From Margaritispora aquatica (taxonomy: Eukaryota > Ascomycota > Leotiomycetes > Helotiales > Discinellaceae): a stretch of DNA of 64,000 bases. Positions within the stretch are counted from its first letter, which is position 1; the number at the start of each line of letters is the position of its first letter. Shown here piece after piece: positions 25,674 through 37,493 of this stretch. The stretch lies in the NCBI GenBank assembly GCA_007644065.1, contig VJWN01000003.1, forward strand, positions 620,001-684,000. Direction: 5' to 3'. The translations under genes were made by a program, and so were the position numbers. The notes beneath the pieces are model-generated. The model had not been told where the DNA came from. It saw only the letters and a list, made by a program, of their open reading frames with translations, and ran no database searches.

Positions 25674-26805
25674 TTTGTTGTTTGATAGTATCCTAGTTTG
25701 TACTTTGTAACTAAGATTGCATATATGTGACTTTCTTAACACTGAGAAAGATTGAGAGAATTATTGACAGGAAAGATTATCTTCAGCCTTATATGTGTTC
25801 CTGTCCCTCCTCGACAAAGTAAACATACGAGAAGTGGGCACATGTCTTCTCTCGAACTCAATCTCACTGCTCCCATCACAAATTCTGCAGCCAAGTACTA
25901 ATCTCACATCAGCTCCTCTCCAGATGGCCAACTGGTGCTTCAGCTCCCCAAAGCCACAATATAACCATAGTTCCACAGCATCAAAGTCAATGGATGAGAG
26001 CTATAGCCCTATTCTAACTCGTAGTTCGAACTGTAAGCCTAAGGTATGGATGCTTTGCTAAGAGAGGGGTACCAGAACCCCACCAACAGCTTGAGCGGGG
26101 CTTGCATTCGCCTGCATCTCAGGTGAGATGTACGGGATCGGTTGATGGAGGGGTTATGCGGCTAAGAATTGGCGTAATATTCAGCCAGCCATTAGTAAAA
26201 GCATTATCTCTTGGTAGAACTGATGTAGTCGAGAAATATCTGAAGGGCTTCAAACTCTAATGGAAATCATTACTTATGGGCTTCGCTTAGCTTGAACTTA
26301 ATCGTAGTAACCTGCAGTCATGGTATGTAAATTCTTTTGATGTAAAGCCTTGAAAGTTTTGAGTGCATAAGGATGGCCTGGCAGATCAAGTGACCATCGG
26401 AGTGACCTCCGCGAAATGAGTAAGTGATACATGTGACAGAGAAATGTACTTGAAATATACCACGAAATGCTTCGGTTTCGCCATAAAACATGGAAAGATC
26501 CAGACAATTGGATATTCACAATTGCACTTGCAATTCTGTGCTTTGACCTTCTATACATAGAGCAGAACATTGACTGTGACTAAGAAGTCTATCATAGAAG
26601 CATAGCGTGTATGTGTGTGTGTGTTGAGAGCAAGAAACGATAACACAGAAAGATTACAGAAATATAGCAGAAAACAGATTCTTAACAATTCGAAGACTCA
26701 TGCACTAGTTTATATTCATACAGACCATTTGTCTCGCACGCTGTAATGCCTTCCTCGCATCGTTTTCTCTCTAGTTTCATATCTCACACTTGAATCTAAC
26801 GATCG
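25674..26805. other. Intergenic region, tyrosinase promoter and PLD-like gene 3' flank
   Basis: 1.1 kb. A short TG repeat (about 26607-26624) lies here. The frame at 26298-26570 has no recognisable content. No further gene is seen. Confidence 0.55.
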
Positions 26806-28347
26806 TCAACACAAATAATATACTCTCCCCTCTAGTGCTTCGTCGACAGTCTTCCGAATATCTTTCGCGAAACTAGCATTTAAAAAAGTCACCCCAAGCT
26901 CTTGACTAGTATACCACGATGCCCTATCCTGGTTACCACTTCCTAGCACCACTACTTCTTCGTCCATTATCACTAGCTTCAGATGGCTCTTTACCGGCTC
27001 GTCCTTGCCATGCATTCCTTTCTTCGCACGGTAGTATCCGATACTCAAACTCCCAGGCTTCTCCATAAGGTTTTCCGGGTCGGAATCATTGTTTAACGTT
27101 GATTGGTACTTGGCTATGAGTCTAGTGTATCTGCGTCGCAGTCTCCAGATTTCGATCTCAGTAGTTGTGCCAGCGGTCACGAGCTGCTCTAGGATCATGA
27201 GTCTACTGCTCGTGATGAGGTGGATATCAACACCTCGTTCCAGTGCATAGAACAACGCTTCTATAGCGGGTGAGGCGGTGAGGTTTGGTGTCTGGATGAA
27301 TATCGATCGTTTTGCCTGACTGAAAAGCTGCAGTAGGAAAAGGTTCAGAGGTGTGGGCGGTGGTGGTGATTGAAATGGTATGAATCGCGGGTTAACATGG
27401 TGTGGTGAAGGAAGAAGTATCGTCGGTAATGGTGGGACGTCTGGAGAGAATGTAATGCTATTTAGCAAAGCAGTTGAGCTCGTGTCAACAGCGGAGATCT
27501 TTGGTCCCGTTTCCAAGGGCGGTTGAGGCAATCGTATGTCGCCTGGAAACCAGAACATGGAGAAGAATTCGAACAGTTTGCCCACAGCATCACCTTCCAT
27601 CTCGATGCATCCTTCGAACCAACTCTCCCAGCTGACGTTACAAGAGGGCATAAATGCCGTCTTACGGTCGACAATAATGAACTTGGGGTGCATGACGCTG
27701 AAGGGTCGAACAAAAACACTCTTTACCACCATCTCTAAACCACCGAGCTCGCCCCAGGCGGGTAGACCGAGGCTCGTCCATGATGTTGGAGAGTATATTT
27801 TACTACAAGGCGTCAGTATGATATTTTAATTTTGAGAGGCGGAGCTAACACGGCCAACACAGGTCCTAAGAGCCACGAAGCGAGTGTTTGGCTTCTAGAT
27901 CTCGTGTTGATCTGCTCAGCACCACAAAATATCAATAGAAAATTGATGCAAAACAAGTTCTTACCCATTCAAATTGCTCGTCTGGAAAATTTTCTGGAAT
28001 ATAGAAATCGAGGAGAAGCATAGTCTGACGTGTATTTTCTGGCCACGACGTATTGCTTTATCTGATAAGCTAAGGAGTAGAGACGATATGGCCTCCCGAG
28101 AAGAAGATTTTGCCCAGAAACAGGTAACAATTATAAGTTCATGTTGAGCTTCGGCACATGTTGGGAGAATGGAGGATACTATCTGATTGCCAGTTCCAAT
28201 CTTGAAAGAGACGGCCTTGGATGTTGTGGTGAGAGACGCCGGGTTCGAGTACCAATAATTAGGATCGGTGCTTTGATTTGACGTCTCAGAGTTTCGGAGA
28301 TCTTGTAGCCATGAATTTGTAACGCTATGAGTCCGCGACGAAGCCAT
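26806..28347 (-). CDS. Phospholipase D-like (PLD/HKD superfamily) protein
   Basis: Exons 28347-27965 and 27802-26806 give 459 residues. Two HKD-type half-sites are visible: HPKFIIVDRKTAFMPSCNVSWE in the first half and HLKLVIMDEEVVVLGSGNQDRAS in the second, each with H-x-K-x4-D followed by a serine/asparagine pocket. The superfamily uses the two histidines for phosphodiester transfer or hydrolysis; the substrate here (lipid or nucleic acid) is not predictable. The segment WTSLGLPAWGELGGLEMVVKSVFVRPFSV links the halves. The single intron (27964-27803) is 162 nt, long for this window; it uses GTAAGA and TTGTAG, and the join reads TSNLNGKIYSPTSW. No signal peptide is evident. Confidence 0.82.
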
Positions 28348-28841
28348 TGAGGCTTTTATTCATGGAACTTTGTTTGCGATTGTGAACATGTCTGTGATGT
28401 CAGCGCTTCTAGGGGCGTCAGGGGTATCAATCACACAAAAGAGGTTCCAGGTTCCTCGATTTCAAGTCACATGACTTTACGGTGTGGTAGGTAAGGTGCA
28501 TTGTAATTTCCATAGGGTAGGTATCTTCCATTCTGAATACAGTTTTATATCGAGCAGAGGAGATATAATCAGACGAATTGTAGTGGGATTGAATATCGAC
28601 AATAGGTCCCTAAGCAATTTGTTTGTTGACATATTCCTTCTTCAGCCTCGTCATAGTAGTATGAGGCTCAGGATGGTATAGGCCTCGGCTTGAGCGCGTC
28701 GGGGATCACAAGATATATGTAGACACCCATCGCCACTCAGTAATTCGTTGTATTATGATACCTTGCTTCATAGCGACATTCACTAAGTTACATTGATTTC
28801 GCTTATCCATCAGTATACTTTGATAAAATTGCTGCATTAAA
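28348..28841. other. Divergent promoter region, PLD-like gene and Lon
   Basis: 494 bp between divergent start codons. No specific element is recognised. Confidence 0.55.
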
Positions 28842-31800
28842 ATGCCATCTTCAGCAACAGGCTCTCTTCCCGTCATCCCATTACCGATAGGGACAGTCCT
28901 TCTACCTGGTATTGTGCTCAGAATCAACGTCTCCGCCAGTCGACCAGATATTCCTGCTATCCTTTCGCATGTCTACAGCCAAGCAGCTTCGAAGACGCAA
29001 AGCCAGAGGTTAGATAATGTACACATCGCATGTGTACCGCTAGCTTCGCCACTCCTATCACAATATGGCCAAAAGATGATTGATGGGGATCAGCGGAGTC
29101 CCAAAATAAAGGAGCTTTCTGATATAAGTCCTGCCAATGCTTCAAAGAAAGATATGTTTGGATATGGAGTGGCTGCAAAAGTATCTGGAGTTGAAGGGCG
29201 GGGTACTGGAGAGTTTGCTTTGATTGTTGAAGGAGTAGCGCGGATAAAGATTGAGAGATATACACAGGAGAAGCCCTTCTTCGAAGCCGAGGTCACATAT
29301 GAGTATGATGAAGGTACGGCACTCTGTACACTTCTGCGGATAGTAGATGTACTAAGATCATCTAGTAATCTCTACCGAGGATATTGCACTCAAAGCCCTA
29401 TTTGCCGATCTCAAACAGTTGTCTCGTGAACTTTTGACCATATTACGACTTTCCTCTCTACTACCAAGAAACACAGGCTCCTCCGGACTGTCTCCAGTTC
29501 TAGCACGACGATTGGAATTGTTCATCGCAAAGAAGAGTTTACAGGATGCAGGGATATTGGCTGATTTCATGGCCAACATAGTTGAAGCCTCTTTTGAGGA
29601 AAAGCTACAAGTTTTAGCCGCATTGGATGTGAAGACTCGACTAGAGAGAGCCATTGAGCTACTTCAACGCCAGGTTGGAAATTTCAAGAACAACGTGTCC
29701 ATCACAACTATCACAAGCTCGTCTATGCCCTCAGGCGTTGACCCGGAACAGCCTTATAGAGCCAATAATCAGCGAGGTAGGAGACAAGGTATATCTGGTA
29801 TGCCATTCCCCGGGATGGGTGGACCCCCTGAGGATGACCAGGAGCCAAATGAGATGGACGAGCTGAAGAAGAAGCTCGATGATGCCAAATTGACTGCGGA
29901 GGCCGCTAAGGTTGCTGACCGAGAACTCAAGAGACTTAAGAAAATGTCACCAGCTCAGGCCGAATATCAAGTAACTCGAAACTACTTGGAAAACTTAGCG
30001 GAAATACCATGGTCTGCTGTGACAGACGACCAATTAGGCGCCGACACTCTTTCAAGGGCTCGCAAACAATTTGATGATGATCATTATGGATTAGAGAAAG
30101 TGAAGAAGCGACTCCTCGAGTACCTGGCGGTTCTCAAACTGAAGCAATCCAATAATAACGATATCAACGCTCAGGTTTCGAAGGCCGAGGAAGACAAGGC
30201 ACTCGAGAAAGTGGAGATTTTGAAGGGCATGACGATGGTCGACAAGTCTCCAATCCTACTACTTGTAGGGCCACCTGGTGTTGGAAAGACATCTCTCGCG
30301 AAATCAGTTGCGAATGCATTGGGTCGCAAATTTCATAGAATCTCGCTTGGTGGTGTGCGGGACGAAGCTGAGATCAGGGGTCACAGAAGAACATATGTCG
30401 CTGCTATGCCTGGACTTATTGTACAGGGGCTCAAGAAGGTTGGCGTCTCAAACCCAGTCTTCTTGCTCGACGAGATAGACAAGGTTGGGTAAGTACAATT
30501 CCGATATCTATGGTTAGCTGGTCACAATGTGCAGCTTGCGTCCCCACATTCAGGATTTCCAGGACACTGGACTAACCTGAATTGCAGAACTTCAAACTTT
30601 CACGGTGATCCTTCAGCAGCAATGCTTGAGGTTCTTGATCCGGAACAAAACCACACATTTACTGACCACTATGTCAACATCCCGATAGACCTAAGCAAGG
30701 TTCTCTTTATTGCGACAGCAAACAGTTTAGACACCATTCCTCCACCTCTATTAGATCGCATGGAAACCATCAGCTTGTCAGGCTACACAACTTTAGAGAA
30801 GCGACACATTGCGTTACAGCACCTGATACCGAAACAAATCCGAACAAGTAAGTAGAATTACCGATCTAACGGATAAATATCTAATTTTGCATGCACAGAT
30901 GGACTAGGAGAGGGTCAAGTACAGTTCAACCAAGATGTCGTGTCCAAAATCATCGAGTCATACACAAGAGAATCTGGTGTACGGAATTTGGAACGAGAGA
31001 TTGGTTCAGTCTGTCGTGCCAAGGCTGTGCAATATGCGGAAGCTAAAGACTCTGGCAATGCAGAGAGTTACAAGCCTCGATTGTCTGTCGAAGATATTGA
31101 GGAGATTCTCGGAATTGAAAAATACGACGAAGAAATCGCCGAGAAGACTAGGTAAGCAATCTTTTGATTTCACCATCAGGATACCCAATATTGTGTAGTT
31201 GATTTTCATCGTGCACTTGGTGGATTACTAACGAGGGAAACATAATATTCGAAACACATTATCTTGAGTGTAAACTAATGCGTATGTTGCAGTCAACCGG
31301 GAATCGTGACTGGTCTCGTAGCCTACTCGAGTGGTGGTAATGGGAGTATACTCTTCATTGAGATAGCCGATATGCCAGGTAGTGGCAGTGTCCAACTCAC
31401 CGGCAAGCTAGGAGATGTTCTGAAGGAGAGTGTCGAGGTTGCACTATCTTGGGTTAAGGCACATGCTTACGAACTCGGACTAACGCATGACCCTACCGAG
31501 AACATCATGAAAAATAGGAGCATCCATGTTCACTGCCCGTCAGGAGCGATACCTAAGGATGGCCCATCGGCTGGCATGGCTCATACCATTGCATTGATTT
31601 CACTGTTTTCGGGGAAGCCTGTTCCTCCTACCATGGCAATGACCGTACGTCCCGATGCCAACCTCTCTATATACATATCTAATCCAAACCAGGGCGAAAT
31701 CAGTCTTCGTGGTCGTGTGACTGCTGTCGGTGGTATCAAAGAGAAGCTCATCGGAGCCTTGAGAGCTGGTGTCAAGACCGTCTTGCTACCAGCTCAGAAC

Positions 31801-32048
31801 AAGAAAGAGTTAGTTCTTTCACCCTACTCCCCGCTTCTCTGTAATTAACAATCATGCAGTGTCAAGGATTTGCCTCAAGAAGTCAAGGATGGTCTCGAGA
31901 TCATCCATGTTAGGTATGTTGGATATCAACTCATGACTTTTAACTTGTACTAATACAACCTCGCAGGCATATCTGGGAAGCTATGCACCACGTGTGGCCA
32001 GAAGCACAGTGGCCCGGTGAGAACTTTGCCATCGAGAGTCAACTGTGA
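28842..32048 (+). CDS. LONP2: Peroxisomal-type Lon protease
   Basis: Seven exons, 28842-29313, 29366-30488, 30588-30847, 30899-31151, 31293-31808, 31860-31913 and 31967-32048, give 919 residues. This ATP-dependent serine protease degrades and refolds matrix proteins. Order: LON substrate-binding domain ([20 protein letters not shown] at 9-28; GYGVAAKV), coiled linker ([19 protein letters not shown]), AAA+ module with Walker A GPPGVGKT and Walker [10 protein letters not shown], sensor segment [21 protein letters not shown], then the protease domain with catalytic serine in KDGPSAG and catalytic lysine in [15 protein letters not shown]. There is no mitochondrial presequence: the LON domain starts almost at the N-terminus, as in the peroxisomal branch. 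The protein ends SQL, a PTS1-like tripeptide (weaker than SKL). All phases agree across six introns. Confidence 0.93.
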
Positions 32049-35000
32049 TTCGATAGTGTACAGTTATTGTATCACACAGATTGAAGATCACGAATTATGA
32101 AACATGAATTATTTGCTCCTTGAAAAATCTTTGAATGTTCGCTTTGCCAGATCATTGGCTCTGCTGCTCCGCACCCCAGCTCGTTGTTTTTCATTGTCCA
32201 TGAAGCAAGGCTTCATTGTATCACATCGGGAGAGCTTAACACAACATAGACAAGCCTTTTACGGGACGATACATGACTTTTGAACACAACAATCCCAGCG
32301 TTTTCATTAGCTACTCGGCTCTCCCGATTCCGAAGAATTCTCCTTATGCTGCCACTTTTCAATGCTTTGTCTACTTTTCACGCCTATCCAAGTCTACTCA
32401 CTCATCAGATTATAAGCTCTTCCCGCCGCTGCTGCATCCTGGCTCATTAGTTTAACTTCGGGCATGCATGGGTGCATATGCAAGTCATCATGATGATCGT
32501 TACCTGTATCTCTGCAAATTTAAACTCAAAGCACAGTTCGTTCTGCAGCTTATCGTCATCGTCCTATTCCGTGAACCATGGAATCTTACCTCGCTTCAGA
32601 CGCAAGGCCCTCAACATTGGTCTCCCCCCTGCGAAGTATCGGGATGTATTGCAAATTCTACCACGTACGATTGGAAGCACCACATGCCAAGGAGCACACG
32701 ATCGGCTCGTTTCCGAATACGTGGAACCGTCTGTACTACCGAGTACCAAACACCAAGGTCCAAGTTCCGAGCTCCTGCAAGCAAGCCGCTTGAATGCATG
32801 CATACTGTACATGCAGAGAGATGATCATCCTCTGATCTCTGCTTCGTAGATACCTGCCGCACATGCAGCGGGGAGCAGGCACCCTGTTTCTCTGTGCGTT
32901 GCCGTCTGCACGTTTTGTTGAGTCTCTTCAGCATCTAGATTCTCCAGCATCCATGAACAGCCTGCCGTCACATTTACATGTTGTGTAAAGAACACACAAT
33001 CATCTCAACTTGCCTCGCCTCACCTCACTCCTTACCTTGCATTGTCTCCGTCTTCCCTTTTTCTCCTCGGGTAGTTCGGGCGGTACTTGGTTCTTGACCT
33101 CGCACAGCGACGGGAAGATACATGTCGTTTTCGGGAGTTTTCTCGAATGAGGTGGAACTGCAAGCGAACGCTTGAAGAGTAGACGAACGGCGAAGTGCAT
33201 GAACTCCTGTTCGTCCGATATTGAGATGCGTGTGCTGCGTCTGCCCGTCAGTATGTATCCAAAATCGAGAACGGGAAACGTGCGCGCGAACCATCATGAC
33301 AATTCGCTGATGCATCGAGGAGCAAGGTACTCGCCGCAAGAGAAGTTCTGCTCGGAAGTTCACTGAAAAAACCAGAGCCAAGCTGCTAGAGGGGGGAGAA
33401 GGTCAGCAGCCGTTCTCCAAGCAAGGGTCTTGCATAATGTGCTGCCTCAAAATTTTGGGAAAACACCGAACCATTAATTTTGACCTTGCTCATGTCCAGA
33501 AGAGGATAGAAACGGGACCTCAAACTCAAACCTAGCGCTGGCACCAATCTGATAGTTCGGAGCTTTCATTGCTTTACCTAGCTGATATATGGTCATTTAC
33601 TGAGTTGGGATTGCTGGCAGCTAGTCAACCAGGGTAGACCTGCGATTATCTGCTTTTTAGTCAGAGCAGCTGGCCTGCAATGGCAAGCCAGTTGTGCTTT
33701 TGAGAAGCATGGTTTATGGCTTCCATGCAGCCTGTTGATAATTAACCCTCTCCAGCTGAAGGCAACGAACTGACGCACTTCTGGTAATCGTCACCGCTTA
33801 TAGCGAACATATATTTTAACTTCTGTGTCTTGGGACTTCTGGAACGTGTCGGGCATCATTCACGAACAAGTCATTGATTCTTAGCTGATCAGAAACTGCT
33901 TCGCTGGAGGTGGAGGATCAAGGACTAGGATTGGTAGAAATACGGCAGTGGCAAGAACTTCAGAACCCGATAATGGCGATGGAATCCAAGACACATATTC
34001 TCCTATCTATCTGAATTGCGATCTCACTCGGAGATCGAATCGCGTTGACACATGGCAAATATCTGCGCATAGGTCAACTCTCCGTTTTCCCTCTCATTGG
34101 TCGGTCAATCCTCGAAAGTCAATGTGCCAGAGTGCTAGGGCTCCTCTAGGTGAAGAGTAGATCGTCCTAGCTGAACATGACATGTCTCGTCTCAATTTCT
34201 GTTTAACCATAACCTAGCTAATAGCTCAAAATGTGCTTGTTAGCAATAATCTACGGTGTCCTAGAGACATATCATCCTTACATCTTGCATGCTGATGTTT
34301 CTCCTCGGCAAATCTGCAGTACGAAGCCTCTCACGCCTACGCCAACGTTGATGTTCCACCACTTTGTGTGACCACACCTTCAGTGGTGTAACGTTGGAAG
34401 GAGGTTTCTCTGCCTGGCGTGTCTCTCCTGCGTCCGAAATGCTTGTCCCAGTCAACTTGCTTCCGAATGTTCGCGATGCATTCAGGGCCAAGGACAGTGT
34501 GAGAACCCGCTGTGCATGCATGTGTCCGGACATGAAGAGGCATCGATTAGATCACATCGAATCAAGCTCAGACTGCTGGCACGCTACCAGCTGAGGGTTC
34601 ATCATGCGAGGTTCCGTGCAGCACTTCCGAGAATGCGGTCTTGCCGTCCATGCCCTCCCATAACCAGTATCGATCTACAAATTGCCTATTCGGTGATTAT
34701 TCCAAGTCGTAAATTTATTCGATCACCTGGACCTCATCTCTGTGTTGACACTGCCCTGGCCCAAGTTCGATGTCCCGCTCATGATAACGAGATAAAGAAT
34801 GGAAAAAACATCTCCGCTTTCGCCAATCCTGAAATTACGAGGACTACAGAGGTGTCCTAGAAACAGCTTTCTGGTCACTAGGATAGACCTCTTGAGAATG
34901 CCTGTCATGCTCGTTGAACGTGCATGTCACATTTCCGGGAAGGGAAAGTTGGAATCTTCGGTGTGAGCCGCAGCTACCTCATTGCTGGAGGAATAAAGAC

Positions 35001-36595
35001 CCAACTGAGCGAATTTTGATGTCCATCTCTCATGTGAATCAGTGGCTGGAAGATTCATATCTGCCTCTTGAAGCGGCGACGAGTGTTGTACAGCAGATCA
35101 TTATGCACCCGATTTTGCTTTTTCAACAACACAAATCCCAGAGACGGGACTCTAGCAAAGTCATACTTGAATATTTCAGAGGGAACATCAAACAACAGAT
35201 GGGAAAACGTGTAATTAATCTCAATTCTCTCACGCATACAATTTAAAGATATAAAATGCTTCCTGTAATCGTCACATGGCCTGGTCTAGATTTCAAACTT
35301 CAAAACACATGATTGTTTTCGAGACTCTCTCCACTTGGAGAAATGCGACTGTGATGCAGATCCCCTAACTGTCTTTGCCAATGTCTCTGTCTCTGTCCCA
35401 CGTCTCACATCGACACTAGGGATTCTTCCGAACCACATGTCTCCTTTGTGTTTTTGGAACCGACAAAACAATCTCATTTCACTCCCCGTGTCTTAGTGTG
35501 CCAATCGCAAGCCAAACACGCTCATCTATCAATCCCTCCGGCTATCGCAGTTATGATGACGGAATCAGATCGGTCATTATTTGCTTTTTGTTTATGGTGA
35601 GTCAGTGAATTATTCAAAGAGCCGCGAAAACAAATCATACTCCAAGGGAACGATGGAGAGGGATGTAATTTCTTTTTAGTTTCTGCTTGTAATATCCTTT
35701 TGCGGAATTCGAAGACAGCAATAACCTCGATAAAGCCAAGGTTTGTACGCTCACCTGCCATATTGAGCCATCAAAGCAGAAAGCAGGAGACAGGAGAGAG
35801 ACAACGGGCGGCACTTGCTCGTCTGCTGGGTTTTAAACCCCAAGAAATTTGGGGGGTCTTGAAGCAGGAAGAACGTGACCAGTATTTGACTTTGCGCTAC
35901 TTGCTCTTTTCAGCAGTCTGCAACCTACAGGGCTATTTGAGAATGATACATAGCTAACTAGAGATTTCGAACTTTTTTATTACATATCCCGGCTAGATAG
36001 GATGTCTGAAATGACAAGTACCTTTGCTACTCGGTAGATAAACAGGAGTCATCGAGAACAGGTGGAATAAGCTCCTGTGTCATAGCCCGTGAAACCTGAA
36101 TGCCTGTGTTAAAAAATAAAAATAAAAAGACACACGATGGAAGATTGTTTAAAACAAAAATGGTGTGTCAAAAAGACTCGAAGTTTCCGAATTTCTAAAG
36201 TGTGAATAATACATCCTTTGCTCCAAACTTGACACAACCTTCCACAAGAGAGTGGGGTCTAGCATTGAAACTTATGAAAGTGGACGACCAAACTGAGTAC
36301 GTCTAAAGAGGAACAAGGTTTCTGGCAATCAAAAAGAAATCACACAATAATAATAGTACAAAAAACGACGTATGTTGCAAAATAAGGCAAAATTATGGAC
36401 CAGTAGAATCCTGGGACGCTGGAGTCTGACCACTACAGCACTTGGCTTGGTACGTGAGTACTTTGACATAATGGCTTGACGTCGTACTCGTATTTTCTTC
36501 AGGTCTGAATGTATTAGCTGCTGGTTTTCCCATGCAGAGTACATTATCCAACATTTTAATTTCGAGCACATACGATGTTGTCGGGGAGTAACTCC
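32049..36595. other. Gene-poor stretch downstream of Lon
   Basis: 4.5 kb with ordinary base composition but no frame longer than about 125 codons and no convincing splice-joined coding structure on either strand. Overlapping frames around 32470-32930 and 33000-33380 occupy both strands at once, typical of chance. I recognise no repeat family, RNA gene or transposon. Confidence 0.5.
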
Positions 36596-37493
36596 TTATA
36601 TTATTGATAATAGTCTCCCAATAGTTGTCGTCACTTGCTTCAAGTTTGAATTGAGTAGATCAGGTAACCATTCCCAAGGAAGTAGGGCTCCAATATTGTG
36701 AAGCACATCGCTTGTTGAATCCAGACAGGAGTCATTGACATTGCATGAAGGATTCGTTTCATGCGCTTCAAGAGGCATTATTTGGAAGGATGCGCAAACT
36801 CAAAGTATTCAAGCGATGTTCCTGAAAAGGTATGGACGAAATGGAGGAATCTGCTCGCTTAGAGACAGATGGGCCACACCTAGATGCATGTGCTGATAGT
36901 CAAGTGGCCTGCACTGCCGGCCAATTCCGTAATAGAGGCACAAATTAAGATCCATAAATTGTAAAGATGTGCATCTACTCAGCTCTAGCGGTTGAAGCGG
37001 AGAATGTTTTAAGTGAGGGGGCTGGGCAAAAACTTGCTGCTTATCCAGTTCTCGGAACATATTGAGCAAATGATCCGATAAGCCTGATGCAAATGATGCT
37101 TTTCGAAGATCGAAGCTTAAGTCACTCGTTAGGTCAGATTGCCCATACCAATCCGCATAACTTGTTTGGTAGCAATGCTCTTTGACCCTACAGATATGAT
37201 GAGCCCGAGCTTCAACAAGTGAAGTCATCAAGATAGGTCCAAGCAAAGTTGTAGCAAGACGAACCAGCGGCAGTTGCTAGTCACCGACGATATTTAGTTT
37301 GCGGGCGTAAATACTTAGCCTTCAGTCTGTCCCGTGAAGCACTAATAAGCCAAGTTTGCCAAGTGGGTGTTTCCCGGTCCCTAGTGTCAACGGCACCCAA
37401 GACTATTGAGACATCATCGAAAAAATTATCGAAAATGAAATGAAGCACCTTTAGATCATGAGCTCTTGGTGGCAAAGGGAAATTGTGAAGCAC
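36596..37493 (-). pseudogene. Possible decayed gene fragment, perhaps fungal transcription-factor-like
   Basis: Read on the minus strand, 37493-37281 encodes a protein-like stretch (PPRAHDLKVLHFIFDN, then TWQTWLISASRDRL). It could splice in frame, with a GC donor (AAG|GCTAAG) and a GTGACTAG acceptor at about 37275, into LPLVRLATTLLGPILMTSL, RAHHICRVKEH and further sequence down to 36809. The pattern of a hydrophobic core followed by HICRVKEH resembles the middle region of some Zn2Cys6 regulators, but I see no zinc cluster upstream, and no good continuation at either end. It is therefore a weak call: a relic, or an uncharacterised gene whose other exons I could not find. Confidence 0.28.
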
